A stretch of 7,247 nucleotides of DNA from an uncultured Steroidobacter sp. (lineage in GTDB: Bacteria; Pseudomonadota; Gammaproteobacteria; Steroidobacterales; Steroidobacteraceae). The position numbers and the translations under genes were made by a program. Positions 1 through 6,629 of the stretch are shown in pieces (within the stretch, counting starts at the first letter, position 1; each line of letters starts with the position of its first letter). Below the pieces are notes generated by a model, which was not told the origin of the DNA, did not search any database, and saw only the letters and a list, made by a program, of their open reading frames with translations. The stretch is from contig CAMLEO010000331.1 in the NCBI GenBank assembly GCA_946478975.1, positions 1 to 7,247 on the forward strand. Direction: 5' to 3'.

Positions 1-1193
1 AGCGAGCCGATCTCTTTGACTCCGCCGCTGTAATAAAGCGCATTGGTGATGGTCGACAGGCCGCTGACGGTGAATGAACCCGGGGTCTCAACATCGCCCA
101 GCACGAACACCTGAATGGACCGCAGCTCGCCCATGCTGATGGCAACCTGCGTGCCGATCATCTGCTCGCGGACACGGCCCTCCAGGCTGGCGCGCACTTC
201 GTCGAAACGCTGGCCGGCGACGGGGATCGGACCGAGTTCGGGGAAATTGATCCTGCCGTCGCGTGCGACCACCAGTACATAGCGGCCCTTGGTGCTGCCG
301 AACAGCTGCACCTGGAGCGTATCGCCAGGGCCGATGACATAGTCGGTCGGGACCGGGACATCGGTGGCCGGCGCAAACGTCGAAGGCATGCCCGAGAACA
401 GGTCGTAGCCGAACGGCTTGAGTGCCTGGGAGCCCAGCGGTTTCAACGGCAGGCGTGTCAGCAGCACCACGTAATCAGCCAGGCTCAGCTCTGCAGCGAT
501 GCGTTCGGTCGCCTCTTCCACCGTGAGTCCGGCCAGCGGCACCGGCCCCAGCTCAGGCACATTCAGAATGCCCCATTTATCCAGCTTGTAAGGATTGCGG
601 CGGAGGATGCGCTCGCGCAGGTCCTCGAGCCGAGACGTTTCCTCGGCAGTGCGCTCCAGCAGTTGCTGCTGCTGGTCGTTTCGCTGCGCCGTGCCCGTCC
701 CGGCCGTGGTTTCGCTCGGGAGCATTGGCACCTGAACGGGGCGGCCGGGAATCGTCGGCTGACGGATCACGGCTTCCTGCTGACGACGCTCCTGTTCTTC
801 AATTTCCGGTGCCTTGCGCTTGAACTGCCTGATTTCCAGCGACAGCAGCAAGGTATCGCCAGCCTTGAAGCGCGCCTTGCGAGGCGTGCCGTCCAGATTC
901 AACCCTTGATCCTCGTCCTCCTTCCCATCACGCGAGCGTGGACGCATGGTTTGCGGGAAATCCAGCTTGCGATCGGAGCGCACACCCGTGGTCGCCGAGG
1001 GCGTGGAGCGACTGCCGCTCATGGCTTCGAGCACCGCCTGCTGCTGCTCGGGCGACATGTTCTGGAACATTTCGAGCTGATCGCCGCTGGGCGTCTGCGC
1101 CACGACAGGCGACAGCCACGTTACAGCAAACATCAGGTACGAAAGGATGGCTGCCAACCGGAAAAAACGGCTGGCGGGACTGGTTCTGAGCAT
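1..1193 (-). CDS. Large outer-membrane polysaccharide export protein (OPX/Wza-like, SLBB domain), C-terminus cut by window edge
   Basis: This is the N-terminal 397 codons of a polysaccharide export protein. Such proteins form the outer-membrane channel through which capsule or exopolysaccharide leaves the cell. Residues 1-32 look like a Sec signal peptide (RFFR, then a hydrophobic stretch, cleavage after VVA32). No cysteine follows, so there is no lipobox of the kind Wza has. A first, split export-domain unit is seen at about 107-122 (ARFKAGDTLLLSLEIR) and 202-254 (NVPELGPVPLAGLTVEEA), separated by about 75 charged, Gln/Arg/Glu-rich residues. A second, canonical Poly_export unit spans about 284-345 (YVIGPGDTLQVQLFG, DGRINFPELGPIPVAG). 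An SLBB domain begins at about 359 (QVFVLGDVETPGSFTV). Small Wza-type proteins are about 380 residues, but this one is only entering its first SLBB by then, so it belongs to the large multi-SLBB class. The ATG at 1193 is chosen because it gives the signal peptide. It lacks a clear Shine-Dalgarno, and an in-frame TTG lies 15 codons upstream. It is probably the last gene of the block seen here. Confidence 0.9.
   Translation of the reverse strand, partial: MLRTSPASRFFRLAAILSYLMFAVTWLSPVVAQTPSGDQLEMFQNMSPEQQQAVLEAMSGSRSTPSATTGVRSDRKLDFPQTMRPRSRDGKEDEDQGLNLDGTPRKARFKAGDTLLLSLEIRQFKRKAPEIEEQERRQQEAVIRQPTIPGRPVQVPMLPSETTAGTGTAQRNDQQQQLLERTAEETSRLEDLRERILRRNPYKLDKWGILNVPELGPVPLAGLTVEEATERIAAELSLADYVVLLTRLPLKPLGSQALKPFGYDLFSGMPSTFAPATDVPVPTDYVIGPGDTLQVQLFGSTKGRYVLVVARDGRINFPELGPIPVAGQRFDEVRASLEGRVREQMIGTQVAISMGELRSIQVFVLGDVETPGSFTVSGLSTITNALYYSGGVKEIGS
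1095..1193 (-). other. Predicted Sec signal peptide of the OPX protein
   Basis: The first 33 codons encode a positively charged start (R3, R9, R12), a hydrophobic core (LAAILSYLMFAVTWL) and an A-x-A-like cleavage site, VVA32 followed by Q33. This predicts a periplasmic or outer-membrane location. There is no cysteine at the +1 position and none in the visible 397 residues, so lipidation as in E. coli Wza is not expected. Confidence 0.7.
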
Positions 1194-1269
1194 CGAAGCC
1201 GCTATTACTTGAGGTGATCCCTGCGACGAGGGCCGCAAGTTTACACATGCGCCCCTGTGGAAGCGATTA

Positions 1270-1299
1270 ATTGTAGGAGCGCCTGGAGCGCCATGTTCT
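1270..1299 (-). promoter_or_regulatory. Weak candidate promoter for the OPX gene
   Basis: The 142-bp gap between fcl and the OPX gene is the largest gene-free interval in the window. On the minus strand it contains TACAAT (1275-1270), a good -10-like hexamer. Eighteen bases upstream is AGAACA (1299-1294), which matches only the last three positions of the -35 consensus. The -10 lies 76 bases upstream of the ATG. Visual matching only; the OPX gene may simply be read from the upstream genes. Confidence 0.25.
1271..1295. repeat. REP-like motif with tandem GGAGCGCC units
   Basis: The intergenic sequence holds TTGTAGGAGCG followed by CCTGGAGCGCCATG. GGAGCGCC occurs twice (1276-1283 and 1285-1292), one base apart. 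The opening TGTAGGAGCG is the typical head of REP elements in Pseudomonas and Xanthomonad genomes, but the usual palindromic second half is replaced here by a direct repeat. It is a single copy in this window, so its repeat nature cannot be shown from this sequence. Confidence 0.35.
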
Positions 1300-1335
1300 T
1301 GTCGCCAGACGCGGACTTACGACACCGGCGTGAGC

Positions 1336-2277
1336 TCAGCCCCGGTAGTCTCGCTGATGCTCGCCAAACCATTGGTAGGTGGCGGCAATGCCTGCACGCA
1401 AAGGGATTCGCGGCGTCCAGCCCTGGGATCTGAGCCGGTCGGTGTTCAGCAATTTGCGCGGCGTGCCGTCCGGCTTGCTGCTATCGAAGCGCAGTTGCCC
1501 CGTGAACCCGACCACTTCTTGAACGATGCCCGCCAGCTCGCGGATCGAAATATCCTCGCCCCAGCCGATGTTGATCGGTTCGGCAGCCTCGTAACACTGC
1601 ATGAGAAACAGGCAGGCGTCGGCGAGATCATCGACGTGCAGAAACTCGCGCCGCGGCGTTCCGGTCCCCCACACCACGACTTCCGGTTCGCCACGGACTT
1701 TCGCTTCATGAAACTTACGCATGAGTGCCGGCAGCACATGCGAGGTCTGCAAATCGAAATTGTCGCCGGGCCCATACAGGTTGGTGGGCATCAACGCGAT
1801 AGCATTGAAGCCGTGCTGGCGACGATAGGCCTGGCAGAGTTTGACGCCGGCGATCTTGGCGACTGCGTACCACTCGTTGGTGGGTTCGAGCGGCCCGGAC
1901 AGCAGGCAATCCTCCGGCATCGGCTGCGGCGCATGCTTGGGATAGATGCAGCTGGAACCGAGAAACTGCAGTTTGGTGACACCGTGACGATGCGCGGAGT
2001 CGATGACGTTGCATTGAATCTGCAGGTTGTCGCGCAGGAAATCGACAGGGTGCGTGTTGTTAGCGTGAATTCCGCCGACTTTAGCAGCGGCCAGAAACAC
2101 ATACTCCGGCCGCTCCGTGGCGAAGAACTGCTCCACGGCCGCTTGTCGTCGCAGATCCAACTCGGCACTCGATCGCAACAACAGATTTGAATAACCTTCG
2201 GCCCGCAGCCGTCGCACGATGGCGCTGCCTACCAGCCCTCGGTGGCCGGCAACAAAAATGCGCGAATCTCTATTCAT
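1336..2277 (-). CDS. fcl: GDP-L-fucose synthase
   Basis: This cytoplasmic NADPH-dependent bifunctional epimerase/reductase (also called WcaG) converts GDP-4-keto-6-deoxy-D-mannose, the product of Gmd, to GDP-L-fucose. The 313 residues are full length for the family. The Rossmann motif [10 protein letters not shown] is at 11-20, followed by [10 protein letters not shown] at 61-70. The active site is clear: FLGSSCIYP at 105-113 (catalytic Ser108, with Cys110), Tyr137 and Lys141 in [11 protein letters not shown], and His180. These sit one residue later than the E. coli equivalents (Ser107, Cys109, Tyr136, Lys140, His179). Further family marks are [13 protein letters not shown] (163-175) and [12 protein letters not shown] (210-221). 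The ATG lies inside the last codons of gmd (8-bp overlap) and has no good Shine-Dalgarno nearby, so translational coupling to gmd is likely. With Gmd directly upstream the assignment is secure. Confidence 0.96.
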   Translation of the reverse strand: MNRDSRIFVAGHRGLVGSAIVRRLRAEGYSNLLLRSSAELDLRRQAAVEQFFATERPEYVFLAAAKVGGIHANNTHPVDFLRDNLQIQCNVIDSAHRHGVTKLQFLGSSCIYPKHAPQPMPEDCLLSGPLEPTNEWYAVAKIAGVKLCQAYRRQHGFNAIALMPTNLYGPGDNFDLQTSHVLPALMRKFHEAKVRGEPEVVVWGTGTPRREFLHVDDLADACLFLMQCYEAAEPINIGWGEDISIRELAGIVQEVVGFTGQLRFDSSKPDGTPRKLLNTDRLRSQGWTPRIPLRAGIAATYQWFGEHQRDYRG

Positions 2278-3358
2278 GACGTTGATAGGCGCGGAACCCT
2301 TCGCGCGTCACTAGCGAATCGCGACGGGCCGCTTCCAGATCGGCCGCGATCATTTCTTCGACGAGCGTAGCGAAGCTCGTCTCGGCGCTCCAGTTGAGTT
2401 TCTGCCGAGCCTTGCTGGGATCACCCAGCAATGTGTCGACTTCGGTCGGCCGGAAATAACGACTGTCGACCTTCACTACGGTGCGCCCACTGCGAGCATC
2501 GATGCCTTGCTCCTCCACTCCGCTGCCCTGCCACTCGATCTGCATGTCGAGTTCGGCGCCGGCGAGTTGCACGAACTCCCGCACCGAATGCTGCTCGCCC
2601 GAAGCGATGACGAAATCCTCCGGCTCGCGTTGCTGCAGCATCAACCATTGCGCTTTCACGTAGTCGCGGGCGTGGCCCCAGTCGCGCAGCGAATCGAGAT
2701 TGCCCAGGTAAATCGTGTCCTGCAGCCCTTCCTTGATGCGGGCCAGGCCGCGCGTGATCTTGCGCGTGACGAATGTTTCTCCGCGAATCGGCGACTCGTG
2801 ATTGAACAGGATGCCGTTGCAGGCATACATGCCGTAGGCCTCGCGATAGTTCACGGTGATCCAATAGCCGTACACCTTCGCGGCCCCGTACGGCGAGCGT
2901 GGATAGAACGGCGTGGTCTCCCGCTGCGGCACTTCCTGCACCTTGCCGTACATCTCGGAGGTGGAGGCCTGGTAGAAACGGGTTTTCTTTTCCAGCCCCA
3001 GAATGCGCACGGCTTCCAGAAGTCGCAGCGTGCCGAGCGCATCGGAGTTCGCGGTGTACTCGGGCGTCTCGAACGACACGTGCACGTGACTCTGCGCGGC
3101 CAGGTTATAAATTTCGTCCGGCTGCACCTGCTGAATGATGCGGATCAGGTTGGTGGCGTCGGTGAGATCGCCATAGTGCAGGAACAGCTTGACGTCGCGC
3201 TCGTGCGGATCGCGATACAAATGATCGATGCGATCGGTGTTGAACGACGACGCGCGGCGCTTGATGCCGTGGACTTCATAACCTTTGCCGAGCAGGAACT
3301 CGGCAAGGTACGCGCCGTCCTGGCCGGTGATTCCAGTAATCAGCGCCTTCTTGGTCAC
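2270..3358 (-). CDS. gmd: GDP-mannose 4,6-dehydratase
   Basis: Gmd removes water from GDP-D-mannose to give GDP-4-keto-6-deoxy-D-mannose, the first committed step to GDP-L-fucose and also the branch point to GDP-rhamnose or GDP-perosamine. The 362-residue length fits the family. The NADP-binding motif [14 protein letters not shown] is at 9-22 and [18 protein letters not shown], typical of Gmd, at 31-48. The catalytic set is Thr133 and Glu135 in QASTSEMYG, Tyr157 in [10 protein letters not shown] and Lys161. C-terminal marks are [16 protein letters not shown] (186-201) and [13 protein letters not shown] (301-313). The start codon is GTG at 3358, supported by AGGA eight bases upstream. The nearby ATG at 3363 is out of frame and hits a stop after two codons. 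It lies 22 bp after pgi and overlaps fcl by 8 bp, so the three are probably one transcript. Confidence 0.96.
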   Translation of the reverse strand: MTKKALITGITGQDGAYLAEFLLGKGYEVHGIKRRASSFNTDRIDHLYRDPHERDVKLFLHYGDLTDATNLIRIIQQVQPDEIYNLAAQSHVHVSFETPEYTANSDALGTLRLLEAVRILGLEKKTRFYQASTSEMYGKVQEVPQRETTPFYPRSPYGAAKVYGYWITVNYREAYGMYACNGILFNHESPIRGETFVTRKITRGLARIKEGLQDTIYLGNLDSLRDWGHARDYVKAQWLMLQQREPEDFVIASGEQHSVREFVQLAGAELDMQIEWQGSGVEEQGIDARSGRTVVKVDSRYFRPTEVDTLLGDPSKARQKLNWSAETSFATLVEEMIAADLEAARRDSLVTREGFRAYQRHE

Positions 3359-3371
3359 GTCATCGTTCCTA
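3356..3371 (-). promoter_or_regulatory. Ribosome-binding site fixing the GTG start of gmd
   Basis: On the minus strand TAGGAA (3371-3366) is followed by the GTG at 3358; AGGA lies 8 nt from it, which is ideal. An out-of-frame ATG at 3363 is only 3 nt from the same AGGA and reads ATG-ACG-TGA. Spacing and frame both favour GTG. Confidence 0.7.
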
Positions 3372-3380
3372 CAGCGCAGC

Positions 3381-5027
3381 TCAAGCCCGCCACTTCGCGA
3401 CGTGCTCCAGCAGGTTCTTCAGCGAAGGATCGGCGCTCGCCGCGGCTTCGGCGGGCTTCTCCAACGCGGGCGCCAGCGAATCCGCCAGCTTCTTGCCCAG
3501 CTCCACGCCCCACTGGTCGAACGCGTTGATGCCCCAGATCACGCTTTGCGTGAACACCTTGTGCTCGTACATCGCGATCAGCCGGCCGAGCGTTTTCGGA
3601 CCGAGGCGCGGGAACAGAATCAGCGTGCTCGGCCGATTGCCGGCGTGCACCTTGTGCGGAATCAAACGAGCGATCTCGCTTTCGCTGGTGCCCTTGGCCG
3701 CCAGGTCCTGGCGCACTTGCGCCTCGGTCTGGCCGAATGCGAACGCCTGCGCCTGCGCGAAACAATTTGCGAGCGCCAGGTTCTGCTGTTGCTGATACGG
3801 GCTCGACGCGTTCACCGGCGCAATGAAATCCAGCGCCACGCGCGCGGTGCCCTGATGTAACAACTGGAAGAATGAATGCTGCGCGTTCGACCCCGGCTCG
3901 CCCCACAGCACCGCGCCGCTGTCGTACGGCAGCGAGGTGCCGTCCAGCGTCACGCTCTTGCCGTTCGATTCCATTTCCAGCTGCTGCAGATACGCCGGAA
4001 ACCGATGCAGCCGCTGGTCGTACGGCAGCACCGCGAGCGAATCCAGGCCGAGGAAATTGCGATTCCAGACGCCGATCAGCCCCATCAGCACCGGCAGATT
4101 GTTTTCAAACGCAGCGGTGCGAAAGTGCTCGTCCATTTCGAAGCCGCCTTCGAGCATCAGCTCGAACTGGTCCATGCCGAGCGCCAGCGCTACCGACAGG
4201 CCCACGGCCGACCACACGGAATATCGTCCGCCCACCCAGTCCCACATCGTAAAGCGGTTTTGCGGCGGAATTAAGAAAGCATCCATCGCCTTGGCGTTGG
4301 TCGAGACGGCTGCGAAGTGCCGCGCCGGTGCGCCCTCGCCCAGGCGATCCACGATCCATTGCCGCGCGATCTTCGCGTTGGTGAGTGTTTCCAACGTCGA
4401 GAATGTTTTCGAACACACTACGAACAACGTACGCGCCGCATCCACTTTCTCCAGCACGTCGCCGAGCTGCACGCCGTCGATGTTTGAAACGCAGTGCAGG
4501 CGCAGGTTGCGATTGCGATATTTCGCCAGCGCCTCGGTCGCCATCACGATGCCGAGGTCCGAGCCGCCGATGCCGATGTTTACGATATCGGTGAAGGTCT
4601 TGCCGGTGTGGCCGTGAATGCGCCCGCCGTGAATGCCTTCGACGAACGCCCGCATCTTCTGCAGGCTCGCCTTCACTTCCGGCATTACATCCTGGCCGTC
4701 GACCAGGATCGCCCGATCGCTGCGATTACGCAGTGCTGTGTGCAGCACCGCGCGACCTTCGGTGGTATTGATCTTGTCGCCGCGGAACATCGCATCGATG
4801 CGATCGCGCAGGCCTCGCGCGTTGGCCAACTCGATCAGCAGCTGCAATGTCTTGGCATCGAGCCGCTGGCGCGAAAAATCGAACAGCAGGTTCAGGTCGG
4901 TGGTGCGCGAGAAAGCGACCGAGCGCTGCGGATCGCTCGCGAACAGGTCGCGCAAGTGTTTATCCCGCATGCCCGCAGCGTGTGATTCGAGCGCCCGCCA
5001 CTGCGGCGTCGTGTTCGCTGAAGCCAT
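3381..5027 (-). CDS. pgi: Glucose-6-phosphate isomerase
   Basis: Pgi interconverts glucose-6-phosphate and fructose-6-phosphate in the cytoplasm. Here it probably serves sugar-nucleotide supply, since fructose-6-P leads to mannose-6-P and GDP-mannose (for Gmd/Fcl) and to UDP-HexNAc, while glucose-6-P leads to UDP-glucose. The 548 residues match the long bacterial form (E. coli about 549). Family signature 1 is at 263-276 ([14 protein letters not shown]) and signature 2 at 499-512 ([14 protein letters not shown]). Catalytic residues are visible: Glu353 in EMESNGK, His384 in SNAQHSFFQ and Lys512. The phosphate-binding SIS region shows [10 protein letters not shown] (150-159) and SKTFSTLET (206-214). 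The ATG at 5027 has a very strong Shine-Dalgarno, AGGAGG eight bases upstream. The gap to the upstream epimerase is 78 bp and to gmd 22 bp. Pgi genes inside polysaccharide loci are known, for example gpi in Acinetobacter K loci. Whether this is the only pgi of the genome cannot be told. Confidence 0.97.
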   Translation of the reverse strand: MASANTTPQWRALESHAAGMRDKHLRDLFASDPQRSVAFSRTTDLNLLFDFSRQRLDAKTLQLLIELANARGLRDRIDAMFRGDKINTTEGRAVLHTALRNRSDRAILVDGQDVMPEVKASLQKMRAFVEGIHGGRIHGHTGKTFTDIVNIGIGGSDLGIVMATEALAKYRNRNLRLHCVSNIDGVQLGDVLEKVDAARTLFVVCSKTFSTLETLTNAKIARQWIVDRLGEGAPARHFAAVSTNAKAMDAFLIPPQNRFTMWDWVGGRYSVWSAVGLSVALALGMDQFELMLEGGFEMDEHFRTAAFENNLPVLMGLIGVWNRNFLGLDSLAVLPYDQRLHRFPAYLQQLEMESNGKSVTLDGTSLPYDSGAVLWGEPGSNAQHSFFQLLHQGTARVALDFIAPVNASSPYQQQQNLALANCFAQAQAFAFGQTEAQVRQDLAAKGTSESEIARLIPHKVHAGNRPSTLILFPRLGPKTLGRLIAMYEHKVFTQSVIWGINAFDQWGVELGKKLADSLAPALEKPAEAAASADPSLKNLLEHVAKWRA

Positions 5028-5035
5028 GGGAAAAA

Positions 5036-5041
5036 CCTCCT
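5036..5041 (-). promoter_or_regulatory. Strong Shine-Dalgarno of pgi
   Basis: AGGAGG is followed by eight bases (TTTTTCCC) and then the ATG at 5027. It is the only consensus ribosome-binding site in the window; the other minus-strand genes have weak or no obvious ones. It suggests that pgi is translated strongly and independently of the gene upstream. Confidence 0.85.
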
Positions 5042-5105
5042 GCTGAGCCTGATGGGGTGGGCCTTGCAGGCTACCTCACCGACGGCGCAGCGGGAAGCTC
5101 GAAGG

Positions 5106-6113
5106 CTACTTGCCGTAGTAGCCCACGTACCATTCGATGAACCGGCGCACGCCCTCTTCAACCGGCGTTGCCGGCTTGTAGCCCACGTCCTGCACCAGGT
5201 CTTCGACGTCGGCAAACGTGTCGGGCACGTCGCCTGCCTGCAGCGGCAGCAGATTCTTCTGCGCCTGCCTGCCCAGGCTCTTTTCGATGCACTCGATGTA
5301 GCGCATCAGCTCCACCGGCTGGTTGTTGCCGATGTTGTAGAGGCGGTACGGCGCCTTGCTGGTGCCCGGATCCGGTGCATCGCTGTTCCAATCCAGATTC
5401 GGCTGCGCCGGCCGGTCCATCGCGCGCACCACGCCTTGCGCGATGTCGTCGACGTAAGTGAAGTCGCGGCGGTGGTTGCCGTAGTTGAAAACATCGATGG
5501 GCTTGCCGGCCAGGATGTTCTTGGTGAAAAGAAACAACGCCATGTCCGGGCGGCCCCACGGGCCATACACGGTGAAGAAGCGCAGGCCGGTGACCGGCAG
5601 CTGATACAAGTGCGCGTAGGTGTGCGCCATCAGATCGTTTGCTTTCTTGGTCGCGGCATAGAACGACAGCGGATGATCGACGTTCTGGTGCACCGAGAAC
5701 GGCATCTTCGTGTTCGCGCCGTACACCGAACTGGTCGAGGCGTACACCAGGTGCTCGACCTTGTTGTGCCGGCAGCCTTCCAGGATGTTCGCAAAGCCCA
5801 CCACGTTGCTGTCGATGTACGCGAGCGGATTCTGAATCGAGTAACGCACGCCCGCCTGCGCGGCGAGGTGGATCACGCGCTGAAACTTCTCCTTCGCAAA
5901 CAGCTCCGCCATGCCGGCGCGATCGGCCACGTCCATTTTCACGAACCGGAAGTTCGGGAACTTCTGCAGGATCGCAAGCCTGGCCTGCTTCAAGCTCACA
6001 TCGTAGTAGTCATTCAGATTGTCGAGCCCGACCACCTCGTCGCCCCGCGCCAGCAGGATCTGCGAAGTGTGAAAGCCGATGAAGCCGGCGGCGCCGGTGA
6101 GAAGAAGTTTCAT
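5106..6113 (-). CDS. NAD-dependent UDP-glucuronate 4-epimerase (CapI/LspL-type)
   Basis: This is a short-chain dehydrogenase/reductase-fold sugar-nucleotide epimerase that most likely interconverts UDP-glucuronate and UDP-galacturonate in the cytoplasm, giving an acidic sugar for the surface polymer. The 335 residues are normal for the family. The NAD-binding motif GAAGFIG is at 7-13 and [18 protein letters not shown], typical of uronate epimerases of the CapI type, at 29-46. [16 protein letters not shown] spans 81-96. The catalytic residues are the Ser/Thr in YASTSSVYG (124-132), Tyr152 and Lys156 in [11 protein letters not shown]. The diagnostic stretch [17 protein letters not shown] is at 178-194, with [17 protein letters not shown] at 215-231. 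The ATG at 6113 has no clear Shine-Dalgarno. Upstream lies the antisense four-helix-bundle gene (78-bp divergent gap). The partner dehydrogenase looks like the UDP-HexNAc type, so an N-acetylated uronate substrate cannot be excluded. Confidence 0.9.
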   Translation of the reverse strand: MKLLLTGAAGFIGFHTSQILLARGDEVVGLDNLNDYYDVSLKQARLAILQKFPNFRFVKMDVADRAGMAELFAKEKFQRVIHLAAQAGVRYSIQNPLAYIDSNVVGFANILEGCRHNKVEHLVYASTSSVYGANTKMPFSVHQNVDHPLSFYAATKKANDLMAHTYAHLYQLPVTGLRFFTVYGPWGRPDMALFLFTKNILAGKPIDVFNYGNHRRDFTYVDDIAQGVVRAMDRPAQPNLDWNSDAPDPGTSKAPYRLYNIGNNQPVELMRYIECIEKSLGRQAQKNLLPLQAGDVPDTFADVEDLVQDVGYKPATPVEEGVRRFIEWYVGYYGK

Positions 6114-6191
6114 AAAAGGTCAGCGAATAATTGGGTAAAACCAGAGTTTCTCGGCCCGCGGCGCCGATGCCATGCGCGCAGACTCGTGCCC
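6114..6191. promoter_or_regulatory. Divergent intergenic region between epimerase and four-helix-bundle gene
   Basis: These 78 bp separate the start codons of two divergent genes. The epimerase-proximal half is clearly more AT-rich than its surroundings (runs of AAAA, AATAATT and TTT between 6113 and 6151). On the plus strand AATAAT (6126-6131) matches a -10 in five of six positions. On the minus strand AATTAT (6132-6127) matches in four. Neither has a recognisable -35 at normal spacing. A bidirectional promoter is plausible by position only. Confidence 0.3.
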
Positions 6192-6629
6192 ATGAGCACC
6201 ATCGTCAGTCACAAAGACCTGGTCGTCTGGCAAAAAGCGATCACCCTGGCGTGTCGAGTCTACGCCGGCTCCGCATTACTGCCCAGGCACGAGCGCGTCA
6301 GTGTCCAGCCTCAGCTGCGCCGCGCGGCCGTGTGCGTGGCCAGCAAAATTGCCGAAGGCCACGCGAGCCGCACTCGAATCGAGTTCATTCAATGCCTGCA
6401 CACGGCGCGCAGTGCGCTGGCCGAGCTGGAGACTCAATACACGATTGCGCGTCACCAGCGCTGGCTGACCGACGCCGAAGCAACTTTGCAGGACATCGCA
6501 GCAGTCACGCGCCTGCTCAACGGTTTGATCCGCAGTTTGGTTGCATCCGATCGCACGGCGCACGCCAGAGCGTGCGCCCCGACGATCACAGCCGACCGTC
6601 CACCTCATCCGCCTCGAACACATACTTGA
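6192..6629 (+). CDS. Four-helix-bundle protein (23S-rRNA-IVS/S23 family), antisense to the locus
   Basis: This 145-residue protein belongs to the small four-helix-bundle family first met in intervening sequences of 23S rRNA genes and later found widely as a free-standing gene without settled function. Family marks are [13 protein letters not shown] at 8-20, [20 protein letters not shown] at 41-60, [19 protein letters not shown] at 64-82 and LLNGLIRSL at 108-116, matching four amphipathic helices. The conserved domain ends near 117. The last 28 residues are Pro/His/Arg-rich and are encoded across a perfect hairpin (residues 122-129) and the antisense of the dehydrogenase 3' end (132-145), so they look like read-on tail. 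ATG at 6192 is chosen because the domain begins right after it; an in-frame GTG lies two codons earlier. No Shine-Dalgarno is seen. The frame stays open far upstream to 5052, but that part is only antisense to the epimerase. It is the sole plus-strand gene. Confidence 0.85.
   Translation: MSTIVSHKDLVVWQKAITLACRVYAGSALLPRHERVSVQPQLRRAAVCVASKIAEGHASRTRIEFIQCLHTARSALAELETQYTIARHQRWLTDAEATLQDIAAVTRLLNGLIRSLVASDRTAHARACAPTITADRPPHPPRTHT
6557..6578. terminator. Perfect 9-bp stem, 4-nt loop hairpin just after the dehydrogenase stop codon
   Basis: GGCGCACGC (6557-6565), loop CAGA, then GCGTGCGCC (6570-6578) form a perfect GC-rich hairpin. On the minus strand it begins 7 nt after the TGA (6588-6586) of the UDP-sugar dehydrogenase, where an intrinsic terminator would sit, but no run of T follows in either direction. 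It also lies within the last codons of the opposing four-helix-bundle gene. It may be a weak or factor-assisted terminator or an mRNA 3'-end stabiliser. Confidence 0.5.

Noticed and set aside
663..1217. 184-codon plus-strand open frame opposite the OPX N-terminus
   Set aside because: It is antisense to a recognised OPX coding region, Leu/Arg-rich and without motifs.
928..1248. 106-codon minus-strand open frame beginning MCKLAALVAGI, resembling a lipoprotein signal
   Set aside because: It is out of frame with the OPX gene and, after a short stretch, reads the OPX sequence in the wrong frame. The OPX frame has its own signal peptide and conserved domains.
1330..2190. 286-codon plus-strand open frame opposite fcl
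   Set aside because: It is complementary to the fcl coding frame and has no recognisable domain; fcl is secure by its active-site residues.
2507..3529. 340-codon plus-strand open frame opposite gmd
   Set aside because: It is antisense to gmd and the end of pgi, both certain from catalytic motifs. Composition is shadow-like, with no domain or ribosome-binding site.
5028..5105. Possible terminator or promoter between the epimerase and pgi
   Set aside because: Apart from the pgi Shine-Dalgarno, these 78 bp show no convincing stem-loop, T-tract or -10/-35 pair.
5052..6191. Long plus-strand open frame that runs into the four-helix-bundle gene (525 codons in total)
   Set aside because: The part before 6192 is exactly antisense to the epimerase, has the His/Val/Arg-rich composition of a GC-bias shadow and shows no known motif. 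Only the last 145 codons are a real gene.
6192..6629. Four-helix-bundle gene as the accessory (Avd) gene of a diversity-generating retroelement, or as part of an rRNA intervening sequence
   Set aside because: The window has no reverse transcriptase, no template/variable repeat pair and no rRNA sequence. The surroundings are all sugar-nucleotide genes.
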